From contig NZ_JACIFV010000022.1 in the NCBI RefSeq assembly GCF_014197535.1, positions 1 through 64,000 of the forward strand: 64,000 nucleotides of DNA, read 5' to 3'. Made by a program: the position numbers and the translations under genes. The stretch comes from Rhizobium aethiopicum (lineage in GTDB: Bacteria > Pseudomonadota > Alphaproteobacteria > Rhizobiales > Rhizobiaceae). Below the pieces are notes generated by a model. That model worked only from the letters and a program-made list of their open reading frames with translations, was not told where the DNA came from and searched no databases. This document shows positions 51,878 to 60,268 of this stretch, piece by piece. The stretch's first letter is position 1. The number at the start of each line of letters is the position of its first letter.

Positions 51878-53080
51878 ATGACCGAGACCGCGACGAACAA
51901 GCCGCCGCTTGCAGGCATCCGGGTGATCGAGCTTGCCCGCGTGCTCGCCGGCCCCTGGGCGGGCCAGATGCTTGCCGATCTCGGCGCCGACGTCATCAAG
52001 GTGGAAAATCCCGACGGTGGCGACGACACCCGCCAATGGGGCCCGCCCTTCGTCGAAGGTGCCGACGGCGAAAATCTCTCGGCCGCCTATTACCACGCCG
52101 CCAATCGCGGCAAGCGCTCCATCACCGCCGACCTCAAGAGCCCTGAAGGCCAGGAACTCGTCCGTCGTCTCATAGCCACCGCCGATGTGGTGATCGAGAA
52201 TTTCAAGGTCGGCGGCCTCGTCAAATACGGGCTGGATTACGACAGCGTTCGCAAGCTGAACCCGAGGCTCGTCTATTGCTCGATCACCGGCTTCGGCCAG
52301 ACCGGCCCCTATGCCGGTCTCGCCGGCTACGATTATATCGTCCAGGGCATGTCCGGCTTCATGTCGATAACAGGCGAGCCGGACGGCCAGCCGATGAAAG
52401 CGGGCGTGGCAATTGCCGACATCTTCACCGGCATCTATGCCGTTTCGGCGATCGAGGCCGCCCTGATCCATGCCCTGAAGTCAGGCGAAGGCCAGTTGAT
52501 CGACATGGCCCTGCTCGACGTGCAATCGGCCGTGCTCGCCAATCAGAACATGAACTACCTCATCTCCGGAGTCGCACCGACCCGCCTCGGCAACGCCCAT
52601 CCGAACATCTCGCCCTATGAGGTCGTGCCGACGGCCGACGGTTTTCTCATTCTGGCCGTCGGCAATGACGGCCAGTTCCGCCGCCTCTCTGCCATCCTCG
52701 GCCTGGAGACGATCGCGGATGACGCGCGTTTCTCCGCCAACAAGGCCCGGGTCGCCAACCGCGGCGAGGTGCGCCGCCTGATCTCCACCGAGACGCTGAA
52801 ATGGCAGAAGGCTGATCTCCTGAAGGCCTGTGAGCAGAACGCGGTTCCATCCGGCGCGATCAACACGATCGAGGAAATGTTCGCCGACCCGCAGGTGCAG
52901 GCCCGCGGCCTGCGCATCGACCTTGGCGATGCCGTCGGCACCGTCATTCCCGGGGTCAGGACGCCGGTGGTGCTGTCGGAAACACCGTTGCGCTACGTCA
53001 GGCCCAGCCCGCGTCTCGGTGAACACAGGGAAGAAATTCTGGCAGAACTCGCCGAGCTTGAGAGGAAGGCATCGTCATGA
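51878..53080 (+). CDS. Class III CoA-transferase (CaiB/BaiF family)
   Basis: This 400-aa cytosolic enzyme moves CoA between acyl-CoA and a carboxylic acid through an aspartyl-CoA anhydride. The catalytic Asp181 is in AIADIFTGIYA. LAGIRVIELARVLAGPWAGQ opens the protein, and NRGKRSITADLKSPEGQELV and SITGFGQTGPYA are family motifs. The donor and acceptor are unknown; succinyl-CoA-dependent relatives are common. The stop overlaps a 6-codon mini-frame, which in turn overlaps the next gene. Confidence 0.9.
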   Translation: MTETATNKPPLAGIRVIELARVLAGPWAGQMLADLGADVIKVENPDGGDDTRQWGPPFVEGADGENLSAAYYHAANRGKRSITADLKSPEGQELVRRLIATADVVIENFKVGGLVKYGLDYDSVRKLNPRLVYCSITGFGQTGPYAGLAGYDYIVQGMSGFMSITGEPDGQPMKAGVAIADIFTGIYAVSAIEAALIHALKSGEGQLIDMALLDVQSAVLANQNMNYLISGVAPTRLGNAHPNISPYEVVPTADGFLILAVGNDGQFRRLSAILGLETIADDARFSANKARVANRGEVRRLISTETLKWQKADLLKACEQNAVPSGAINTIEEMFADPQVQARGLRIDLGDAVGTVIPGVRTPVVLSETPLRYVRPSPRLGEHREEILAELAELERKASS

Positions 53081-53093
53081 AGAAGGTATCATT

Positions 53094-54752
53094 ATGACAA
53101 AGACGGGCGGGGAATTGATCGTCGAGGCGCTGAAGGCGAACGGTGTCAAACGCCTGTCCTGCGTGCCCGGCGAGAGTTTCCTCGCCGTTCTCGACGCCTT
53201 GCGCGACAGCGATATCGACGTCCTCGTCTGCCGGCAGGAAGGCGGAGCGGCGATGATGGCCGATTGCTGGGGCAGACTGACCGGCGAGCCCGGCATCTGC
53301 ATGGTGACCCGCGGTCCCGGCGCCACCAACGCCTCCGCCGGCCTGCATATATCGAGACAGGATTCTATCCCGATGATCCTCTTCATCGGCCAGGTGCAGC
53401 GAGAGGCCCGTGAACGGGAGGCCTTCCAGGAGGTCGAGTTCCGCCGCGCCTTCACCGAATTCGCCAAATGGGTGGGCGAGATCGACGACGCCGCCCGCAT
53501 TCCCGAATTCGTCACCCGCGCCTTTGCGGTCGCAACCTCCGGCCGTCCCGGCCCCGTGGTGCTGACGCTGCCGGAAGACATGCTACGCGACGAGGTCGAG
53601 GCGCCCCGCGCCAGGCGTTATGCCAGCGTCGAGGCCCATCCCGGCCGCAGCCAGATCGACGATCTTTATGTAAGACTCTTGAAGGCCGAACGGCCGATGG
53701 TGATCCTCGGCGGCACACGCTGGGATGCCGATGCCGTCGCCGATTTCGCAATCTTCGCAGAGCGTTTTCAGCTGCCGGTGGGCTGCTCCTTCCGCCGGCA
53801 GATGCTGTTCGATCATCTCCATCCCTGTTATGCCGGCGATGTCGGCATCGGCATCAATCCGGCGCTCGCCAAGGAGATCAAGGAGAGCGACCTGCTGATC
53901 CTGCTCGGCGGCCGCATGTCGGAAATGCCGTCCTCCGGCTATACGCTGCTCGACATCCCCTACCCGGCCCAGTCGCTCGTTCATATCCATCCGGACCCGT
54001 CGGAGCTCGGCCGCGTCTATCGTCCCGATCTTGCCATCTGCGCCAGCCCCGCCGATTTTGTCGAGGCACTCGCTGATCTCGAAGCTCCGGCCGAGCCACG
54101 CTGGGCGGAGCGGACCGCGCATATGCACCAGGCCTATCTCGCCTGGTCGAAGCCGCCAGCGACGGGTCCGGGCGCCGTCCATATGGGACCGATCATGGAG
54201 TGGCTGGAAGGCCATATCGAGCCGGAAACGATCTTCACCAATGGCGCCGGCAACTACGCCACCTGGCTGCACCGCTTCCATCGTTTCCGCCGCTTCAACA
54301 CCCAGGCCGCCCCCACCTCCGGCTCGATGGGCTACGGCCTGCCGGCGGCGGTGGCCGCCAAGCGGCTCTTTCCCGAGCGCGAGGTCATCTGTTTTGCCGG
54401 CGACGGCTGCTTCCTGATGCACGGCCAGGAATTCGCCACCGCCATCCGCTACCAGCTACCGATCATCGCAATCGTCGTCAACAACGGCATGTACGGCACG
54501 ATCCGTATGCACCAGGAGCGCGAATATCCCGGCCGCGTCAGCAGCACCGATCTGACAAACCCCGACTTCGCGGCCCTTGCCCGCGCCTATGGCGGCCACG
54601 GCGAGACGGTGGAAAGCACGGAGGAATTCGCCCCGGCTTTCGAGCGCGCGCGCGCAAGCGGAAAACCGGCGATCATCGAGGTCAAACTCGATCCGGAAGC
54701 GATCACACCGACGCGCACGTTGTCCGAAATCGCGCAAACAAAAAGCCGGTAA
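53094..54752 (+). CDS. Thiamine-diphosphate-dependent enzyme (acetolactate-synthase-like)
   Basis: This 552-aa protein has three domains. The N-terminal PYR domain has the catalytic Glu49 (CRQEGGAAMMAD) and a GPGATNAS loop. A middle domain of the TPP_enzyme_M type follows (MVILGGTRWDADAVADFA). The C-terminal PP domain has GDGCFLMHGQEF and a later NNGMYG that bind ThDP-Mg. It resembles IlvB paralogues rather than the biosynthetic enzyme, and no small subunit is near. Beside a CoA-transferase it might decarboxylate a 2-oxo acid or an acyl-CoA. The start is just after a mini-frame; the longer frame upstream lies inside the CoA-transferase gene. Confidence 0.87.
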   Translation: MTKTGGELIVEALKANGVKRLSCVPGESFLAVLDALRDSDIDVLVCRQEGGAAMMADCWGRLTGEPGICMVTRGPGATNASAGLHISRQDSIPMILFIGQVQREAREREAFQEVEFRRAFTEFAKWVGEIDDAARIPEFVTRAFAVATSGRPGPVVLTLPEDMLRDEVEAPRARRYASVEAHPGRSQIDDLYVRLLKAERPMVILGGTRWDADAVADFAIFAERFQLPVGCSFRRQMLFDHLHPCYAGDVGIGINPALAKEIKESDLLILLGGRMSEMPSSGYTLLDIPYPAQSLVHIHPDPSELGRVYRPDLAICASPADFVEALADLEAPAEPRWAERTAHMHQAYLAWSKPPATGPGAVHMGPIMEWLEGHIEPETIFTNGAGNYATWLHRFHRFRRFNTQAAPTSGSMGYGLPAAVAAKRLFPEREVICFAGDGCFLMHGQEFATAIRYQLPIIAIVVNNGMYGTIRMHQEREYPGRVSSTDLTNPDFAALARAYGGHGETVESTEEFAPAFERARASGKPAIIEVKLDPEAITPTRTLSEIAQTKSR

Positions 54753-54769
54753 GTCGCCCCACCGGCTTT
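54737..54769 (-). terminator. Terminator between ridA and the TPP-enzyme gene
   Basis: The stem AAAGCCGGT / ACCGGCTTT, with T-rich sequence following on the minus strand (TTTTTGTTTG), ends ridA transcription. It overlaps the last codons of the convergent gene. Confidence 0.75.
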
Positions 54770-54790
54770 GAGAGACGGACTGCGGCGACC

Positions 54791-55135
54791 TTAGTCGAGC
54801 GCAGCCGTGACGATGAACTCGACCTTGTATTTCGGCGCGGCGAGCTTGGCTTCGCTGGTGGCCCGTGCCGGCGGATTGGCCGGATCGATCCAGGCTTCCC
54901 AGGCTGCGTTCATCTCGCCGAAATAAGCAATGTCGGAAAGATAGACGAGGGTCTGCAGGATCTTCGACTTGCTGCTGCCGGCGGCCGCCAGCAGACGGTC
55001 GACTTCGGCAAGCGCAGACTTGCACTGATCGGTGACGCTTTCGCCCTCGCCCACCTGGCCTGCGAGGTAGACCGTGTTGCCGTGAATGACGGCGCCGCTC
55101 ATGCGTGCGCCGACGTCGATACGCTTAATGCTCAT
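54791..55135 (-). CDS. RidA/YjgF-family protein
   Basis: This 114-aa trimeric-fold protein has RIDVGARMSGAVIHGNTVYL, AGQVGEGESVTDQCKSALAEV and NPPARATSEAKLAAPKYKVE. RidA enzymes hydrolyse 2-aminoacrylate and other imines released by pyridoxal-phosphate enzymes. The arginine in PPARAT, equivalent to the catalytic arginine of RidA, is present. Several RidA paralogues are common in rhizobia, so the exact role is uncertain. It converges on the TPP-enzyme gene. Confidence 0.88.
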   Translation of the reverse strand: MSIKRIDVGARMSGAVIHGNTVYLAGQVGEGESVTDQCKSALAEVDRLLAAAGSSKSKILQTLVYLSDIAYFGEMNAAWEAWIDPANPPARATSEAKLAAPKYKVEFIVTAALD

Positions 55136-55207
55136 TATCGTCTCCTGAGTGAATGGAAGTGGCGGCGCTGCGGAGCAGCGCCTGAAAATCAGCGCCCCGT
55201 ACGACGC

Positions 55208-55546
55208 TCAATTGCGGATATGCTGAGTTTTCTGGTAGATCGCCGTCGAGCGCGCCCCCGAGCGGCAATAGCCGAGCATTGGCCGCGGGAATTCGTCCAG
55301 CGCATCGACCATGCCCTGCACCGCCTCTTCGGTCACGCCCATCGGTCCAACCGGGACATGGGCGATATCGAGTCCGAGCTCTTTGGCACGCGCCTCGATG
55401 AAGGAGAATGATGTCTGGTCGGGGCTTTCATGATCGGGGCGATGGCAGACGATCGATTTGAAGCCCAGCGCCTTGATCGCGTCGAGGTCCTCAAGCGTGA
55501 TCTGCCCCGAAACCGAATATTCATCGTCGATCTGGCGAATATCCAT
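55208..55546 (-). CDS. DUF442 / TIGR01244-type phosphatase-like protein
   Basis: This 112-aa protein with the dual-specificity-phosphatase-like fold starts MDIRQIDDEYSVSGQITLED and has IVCHRPDHESPDQTSF and the Cys-containing P-loop GYCRSGARSTAIYQ. The motif CRSGARS matches the C-X5-R signature of phosphatases and rhodanese-like enzymes. Related proteins are fused to a beta-lactamase-like dioxygenase in sulfide metabolism (Blh). The standalone role is unknown. Confidence 0.85.
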   Translation of the reverse strand: MDIRQIDDEYSVSGQITLEDLDAIKALGFKSIVCHRPDHESPDQTSFSFIEARAKELGLDIAHVPVGPMGVTEEAVQGMVDALDEFPRPMLGYCRSGARSTAIYQKTQHIRN

Positions 55547-55618
55547 CGTCTTGTCTCCTCAAAGATCGTGGGCTGATGGTCTACGACGGGAGCCCCGCAA
55601 GCGTCAACAACACTTCAC

Positions 55619-56458
55619 TCACAGGAACGCAAAGGTCAGCGCATAGCTGCGGCTTTCGCCCGGGGCGAGCATGTTGAATTCACCTGCCGCCTGAAGCTCA
55701 TCGCGCGTGACCCAGCGATGCGACACCGGCTCGATGCCGAGGATATGGGCGGGCGCCTTCTGGTTTCGCCAGACCTGCAGATAGGGCAGCGTATCGGCGC
55801 GGAAGCGCACGCTGAGCGTCCTGCCGCCTATTGCGGCGATCGGCCCGAGACGGACCTCGGCCAAGCTCTCCTCCGTCGCCGTCGCCGCCACACAGAAGAT
55901 GCCGCCCGGCTCCTCGCCGAATGTCCACGGGAAGCCGCCATTCTCCAGCATCCGGCCTTCGAGCCGCGTGCCGTCATCCAGCCATTTGCCGCCGACATTC
56001 ATATGGTACATCAGGAAGGTCGGCATCACCTGATCGCTGGTATTGATAACCCGGTCTTCAAGCCGCACCTCGCCGTTCACGCCGTCGATCCGCCACAGCC
56101 GCTCGATGCGCTGCGGCAATCCCTCGACGGTGATGATGTCGATATCGGCGCGGCATTCGGCATTGCCATTCTCGTGTTTCGTCCACAGGATCTTGGCGGC
56201 GTGGCCGGAGGCCGATCCGTGCAGCGGATAGACCTTGCCGTCGGCACGGCCGGCGATCAGCTGGCGATGGCGGATATGATCCGGCCCGCAGGTGAAGAGA
56301 AAACCTTCGAGCGAGTGGTCGATTCGCGGATCCCCATCGTCGGGAATGGCGCGCTTTGGCGCGATATCGACGCCGTCGACGATGCATCCGCCGATATCCA
56401 GCACCGATGTTTCATCGAGCATCAGGCGCGGCCCGCTTGCAGCGGCAAATTCGATCAT
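55619..56458 (-). CDS. DUF4432-like protein (galactose-mutarotase fold)
   Basis: This 279-aa soluble protein starts MIEFAAASGPRLMLDETSV and has LEGFLFTCGPDHIRHRQLI, YPLHGSASGHAAKILW and FLMYHMNVGG. The paired histidines and aromatic residues are consistent with the aldose-1-epimerase-like supersandwich fold. LPYLQVWRNQKAPAHILGIE is a conserved C-terminal block. It may isomerise or bind a sugar; the substrate is unknown. The start has GAGGAGACCCGAG; the 41 codons before it are not conserved-looking. Confidence 0.78.
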   Translation of the reverse strand: MIEFAAASGPRLMLDETSVLDIGGCIVDGVDIAPKRAIPDDGDPRIDHSLEGFLFTCGPDHIRHRQLIAGRADGKVYPLHGSASGHAAKILWTKHENGNAECRADIDIITVEGLPQRIERLWRIDGVNGEVRLEDRVINTSDQVMPTFLMYHMNVGGKWLDDGTRLEGRMLENGGFPWTFGEEPGGIFCVAATATEESLAEVRLGPIAAIGGRTLSVRFRADTLPYLQVWRNQKAPAHILGIEPVSHRWVTRDELQAAGEFNMLAPGESRSYALTFAFL

Positions 56459-56713
56459 CTCGGGTCTCCTCAAGGATTTATCGGCCGCCGTAGCGTTAGA
56501 TTTCGCACTGGCCTTCGTCAATCGGCGCCGTTCTCCTCTTGCGCTTTTGCCGCAACCGTGGATTTTGCGGAACGGACACAAGGATGCAAACGTTTATGAG
56601 TAAAAGGAAATCTTAGGGATTTTCATATTTTGTTCAGCACGCTTTCATAAATTCCACACTAGCGTCAAAATTCGCGGGTGTGTGTCGGCCAGTCACTGTT
56701 CGAGGTGTGAGAC

Positions 56714-58114
56714 GTGAATCGCTTTTTGAAGTCGGCATTTTCGCTTGCGGCCCTGCTGGCAGCCGTTTCGGCTGCAGCACCACAGGCTGGCGCGCAGCAG
56801 TTTCGTGACCGTCGGCAGAGTGATGTCGTACTGGTGACGCCGAACGGCGAAATCCTCGATTATGTCCCTCGCGGCTTTGCCTATGCCCGCGACCGCAGCG
56901 GCAACCGCGTGCTGATCGACGCCTACGGCAACGTCGTCGCCACCGAAATGCGCGCCCGCGGTTACTACCCGCCCCGCCCCGGTCCTCGTGAGGTCTACTC
57001 CGACCAGGGCGGCAACGATCCCTATTATGCGGACGACAACCCCTATGGCGACACGCGTTATTCCGAGCGCGGCGCCGTCACCGGCGGCATTCCGCGCGAC
57101 GCAGCGATCGAGCGCCTGCCGCTCGGCGAGGAGCCCTATCCGGACGACAACAGCATCGGTAATCCGCAATCGGGCGACGATTACGCCTCGATCGATCCCG
57201 ATCAGCAGATCCCGCCCGCCGATGCGCCGAAGGCAGCACCTGACGAGCCCGTGATCACCCTGAAGAACAAGTCGAAGCCCGAGATCGTCGCGCTGCAGGT
57301 CTTCCTCGACCGCGCCGGCATCTCTCCCGGTGTCATTGACGGGCACATGGGCTCGAACGTCACCAAGGGCATTTATGCTTACGACCAGATGACAGGGTCA
57401 AAGCTCGACCCCAACGACACCGATGCCATTCTGGAAGAGCTGCGCATGAACGGCGGCCTGCCCGTCGTCAGCTATACGATCACGCCGGCCGATGCCGCCG
57501 GCCCCTTCGTCGCCGAGATCCCTGAAGATTATTCGCATAAGGCGCTGCTGCCGTCGCTCGCCTATACCTCGACCACTGAAATGCTTGCCGAGCGTTTCCA
57601 TATGGACGAGGCCTTCCTCAAGGAGATGAACCCCGGCGTCGATTTCAGCGTTCCCGGCACGGTGATCAAGGTCGTCAATCCCGGCGAAGCGAAGACCGGC
57701 GAGGTCGCCCGCATCATCGCCGACAAGGGGCGCAAACAGGTTTTCGCCTATGACGGCGCCGGCAATCTCATCGCCGCCTACCCGGCTTCGATCGGCTCAA
57801 CAGACACCCCCTCCCCGTCCGGCACGGTGACGGTCGAGCGCGTCGCGTTCAATCCCGGTTATACCTACAACCCGAAGATCAACTTTCAGCAGGGCGCCAA
57901 CGACAAGATCCTCAACATTCCCCCTGGCCCGAACGGCCCGGTCGGCACCGTCTGGATGGCGCTTTCCAGGCCGACCTACGGCATCCACGGCACGCCGGAG
58001 CCCTCCAAGATCGGCCGCACCCAGAGCCACGGCTGCATTCGCCTGACCAACTGGGATGCAACCGAGCTTGCGAAAATGGTCAAGCCCGGTGTGACGGTCG
58101 AGTTCGTCGACTGA
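56714..58114 (+). CDS. L,D-transpeptidase (YkuD domain) with PG-binding-like region
   Basis: This 466-aa exported protein starts at GTG, with the signal peptide reading LKSAFSLAALLAAVSAAAPQ. A Tyr/Pro-rich low-complexity region and a peptidoglycan-binding-like block (IVALQVFLDRAGISPGVID) follow. Next is a LysM-like segment (YTSTTEMLAERFHMDEAFL). The C-terminal YkuD domain has the active site HGTPEPSKIG...SHGCIR, with His439 and Cys441. It forms 3-3 cross-links or attaches proteins to peptidoglycan. Rhizobiales use L,D-transpeptidases heavily in polar growth. It ends at a terminator. Confidence 0.9.
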   Translation: MNRFLKSAFSLAALLAAVSAAAPQAGAQQFRDRRQSDVVLVTPNGEILDYVPRGFAYARDRSGNRVLIDAYGNVVATEMRARGYYPPRPGPREVYSDQGGNDPYYADDNPYGDTRYSERGAVTGGIPRDAAIERLPLGEEPYPDDNSIGNPQSGDDYASIDPDQQIPPADAPKAAPDEPVITLKNKSKPEIVALQVFLDRAGISPGVIDGHMGSNVTKGIYAYDQMTGSKLDPNDTDAILEELRMNGGLPVVSYTITPADAAGPFVAEIPEDYSHKALLPSLAYTSTTEMLAERFHMDEAFLKEMNPGVDFSVPGTVIKVVNPGEAKTGEVARIIADKGRKQVFAYDGAGNLIAAYPASIGSTDTPSPSGTVTVERVAFNPGYTYNPKINFQQGANDKILNIPPGPNGPVGTVWMALSRPTYGIHGTPEPSKIGRTQSHGCIRLTNWDATELAKMVKPGVTVEFVD

Positions 58115-58141
58115 GCCAAAGCCAAAATGGTCACAAACGAT

Positions 58142-58170
58142 AAGGCCGCCGGATCGCTCCGACGGCCTTT
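58142..58170 (+). terminator. Intrinsic terminator after the L,D-transpeptidase gene
   Basis: The stem AAGGCCG-C-CGGA / TCCG-A-CGGCCTT, with one mismatch, is followed by TTCTGTTT, 27 nt beyond the stop. Confidence 0.7.
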
Positions 58171-58189
58171 CTGTTTCATGCTTGGATAT

Positions 58190-58888
58190 TCACGCCGCCG
58201 TTGCCATGCGGGCCGAGACCGTCAGCCTGACCGGCACCTTGCGCGTGATTTCCTCGGCAAAACAGGTGGCGTTCTCACGCGCCTTATCGAGATTACTGAC
58301 GCGCGTGGGGTCCATGGTCTGCAGCGTGCCGCCACAGTCGAAGATGTCGCGGAAGGCCGAACGTTCGATGATCGCCGTGTCCAGCACCGGCACGTGCCGC
58401 TCGCTGAGCAGCGACTTGACAAGCTGCAGCGCCCGGGTCGTCACCATCGAGTTGACGCGGGTCAGCACCACCGAATGACCGATCTTGATACCCGCCTTCC
58501 CGTCCAGATATTGCAGCAGTTCGAGCACCTGCGCTCCGCCGCGCGCATCCATCGCACAGCCCTGGATCGGGATCAGCACGTGGTCGGAAAGGCCGACGGC
58601 AGTGGCAAGCAGCGGATTGCGCGCGCCCGGCAGGTCGACGATGAAATAGTCGGTATTATGCTTGTTCTCACTGATATGCTGCGGCAGCGAGGCGGTCGTC
58701 ACGAAATCGATCACCGAAATATTGGGCACGTGTCCTGATATCTCGTGCCAGCGTGAAATCCAATGCTGCGGATCGGCATCCAGAATGGTCACCCGATGGC
58801 CCTGACGGGCAAGCTCGGTCGCGAGCAGGAGAACAGCGGTCGTCTTGCCGGCGCCGCCCTTGGTGTTTGCGAATGTAATAACTGGCAT
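58190..58888 (-). CDS. ParA/MinD-family ATPase, VirC1-like
   Basis: This 232-aa deviant-Walker ATPase has KGGAGKTT at residues 10-17 (the signature lysine is present), VTILDADPQHWISRWHEI as the switch region, and DYFIVDLPGARN as Walker B. The small size, lack of an N-terminal DNA-binding domain, and the DAD-x-RW pattern resemble VirC1-type and orphan ParA proteins rather than the chromosomal ParA of parABS. No parB or parS-like repeat is seen nearby. Its cargo is unknown. GAGGACCG precedes the start; the longer frame upstream is non-coding. Confidence 0.85.
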   Translation of the reverse strand: MPVITFANTKGGAGKTTAVLLLATELARQGHRVTILDADPQHWISRWHEISGHVPNISVIDFVTTASLPQHISENKHNTDYFIVDLPGARNPLLATAVGLSDHVLIPIQGCAMDARGGAQVLELLQYLDGKAGIKIGHSVVLTRVNSMVTTRALQLVKSLLSERHVPVLDTAIIERSAFRDIFDCGGTLQTMDPTRVSNLDKARENATCFAEEITRKVPVRLTVSARMATAA

Positions 58889-58954
58889 GTTCGGTCCTCG
58901 GATGAAATGGCGCGAGCCGGCATCGCTCTTGTGCGCACTGTCGGAGCATCGTGC

Positions 58955-58985
58955 GGTTAACCCATCCTTTACAATCATGGTTAAC
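58955..58985. promoter_or_regulatory. Facing TTAACC half-sites upstream of the parA-like gene
   Basis: GGTTAACC (58955-58962) and, on the other strand, TTAACCAT (58977-58984) face each other in the 170-bp space before the gene. They resemble CtrA half-sites but not at the standard N7 spacing. Confidence 0.3.
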
Positions 58986-59057
58986 AAATTGCGAACGCGC
59001 GCGGCGAAATTGCAGCCGGTATTTTTCACATCCCTAAAATTCAGGACGCCTCCAAAT

Positions 59058-59088
59058 GAAAAGCCCGGAAAGCGAGAGCTTTCCGGGC
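59058..59088 (-). terminator. Intrinsic terminator ending the dehydrogenase operon
   Basis: A perfect 11-bp stem GCCCGGAAAGC / GCTTTCCGGGC with a 4-nt loop is followed by TTTTCATTT on the minus strand, 26 nt after the alcohol dehydrogenase stop. Confidence 0.88.
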
Positions 59089-59113
59089 CGATCTGCAGGT
59101 CCATCTGATCTTA

Positions 59114-60268
59114 TCAGAAGCAGTCCCTGAAAAGCGCCTTGGTGTTTTCGAGCGTCATCGCCACCGGGTTGCCGCCCGCACTCGGATCTTCGATCGCCAT
59201 GGCCGACAATTCGTCGATACGGTCGGGGGCGATTCCCATTGCCGTCAGCGTATCCGGCACGCCGAGATCGGAACGCAGCTTCAGCACATAATCGTAGAAG
59301 CCGTCGAAACCGCCCGCAATGCCGAGATAGGCGGCCGCCCGGCCGATCTTCTCCTCGATGACAGCGCGGTTGAAGCGCAGCACCGCCGGCATGACAACCG
59401 CATTGGTCATGCCGTGATGGGTGTTGTAGACCGCGCCGATCGGATGCGACAGCGCATGGATGGCGCCGAGCCCCTTCTGGAAGGCGACGGCGCCCATGGC
59501 GGCGGCCGACATCATGTTGGCGCGGGCTTCGAGATCCGTCCCTTCCTTATAGGCACGCGGCAGGAATTCCTTGACGAGGCGCATGCCTTCCAGCGCGATG
59601 CCGGCCGACATCGGGTGATAGAAGGGCGAGGAATAAGCCTCCAGGCAATGGGCGAAGGCATCCATGCCGGTTCCGGCGGTAATGATTTTCGGCATGCCGA
59701 CCGTCAGTTCCGGATCGGAGATGACGACGCCTGGCAGGAACTTCGGATGGAAGATGATCTTCTTCACATGCGTGACGGAATTGGTGATGACGCTGGCGCG
59801 CCCGACTTCCGAACCAGTTCCCGCCGTCGTCGGCACGGCGACGATCGGGGCGATGCCTTCGAGGCTCGCACGCGTCCACCAGTCGCCGATATCCTCGAAA
59901 TCCCAGACCGGCCGCGTCTGGCCGGCCATGAACGCAACGCACTTGCCGAGATCGAGACCCGAGCCGCCGCCGAAGGCGACGACGCCGTCATGACCGCCGT
60001 CCTTGAAGGCTTTGACGCCGGCCTCGAGGTTCTTTTCGTTCGGATTCGGGTCGACGTCGGCGAAGATCGCCCGGCCGAGGCCGGCATCTTCGAGGATATC
60101 GAGCGCGGTCTTGGTGATCGCCATCGAGGCGAGGCCGCGGTCGGTGACGAGCAGCGGCTTCTTCATGCCGAGGCTCTTGCAGGCGTCCGCCAGTTCCTTG
60201 ATGCGGCCCCGGCCGAGCTTGACCGATGTCGGATAGCTCCAGTTTGCGGTGATGTTGCTGCTGCTCAT
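59114..60268 (-). CDS. Iron-containing alcohol dehydrogenase
   Basis: This 384-aa NAD(P)-dependent enzyme belongs to the group III Fe-ADH family. The coenzyme motif GGGSGLDLGKC and the metal-binding segments MDAFAHCLEAYSSPFYHPMS and HALSHPIGAVYNTHHGMTNAV with their histidines are intact. It oxidises a primary alcohol to the aldehyde or the reverse. It overlaps the aldehyde dehydrogenase by 4 nt, so the two act in sequence. Downstream of a glutamine-synthetase-like gene, the alcohol may be a gamma-glutamylated amino alcohol. Confidence 0.9.
   Translation of the reverse strand: MSSSNITANWSYPTSVKLGRGRIKELADACKSLGMKKPLLVTDRGLASMAITKTALDILEDAGLGRAIFADVDPNPNEKNLEAGVKAFKDGGHDGVVAFGGGSGLDLGKCVAFMAGQTRPVWDFEDIGDWWTRASLEGIAPIVAVPTTAGTGSEVGRASVITNSVTHVKKIIFHPKFLPGVVISDPELTVGMPKIITAGTGMDAFAHCLEAYSSPFYHPMSAGIALEGMRLVKEFLPRAYKEGTDLEARANMMSAAAMGAVAFQKGLGAIHALSHPIGAVYNTHHGMTNAVVMPAVLRFNRAVIEEKIGRAAAYLGIAGGFDGFYDYVLKLRSDLGVPDTLTAMGIAPDRIDELSAMAIEDPSAGGNPVAMTLENTKALFRDCF

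Noticed and set aside
51878..54752. Formyl-CoA transferase plus oxalyl-CoA decarboxylase (oxalate degradation)
   Set aside because: The gene pairing fits, but the TPP enzyme reads like an acetolactate-synthase paralogue and I see no feature specific for oxalyl-CoA, so I left the function open.
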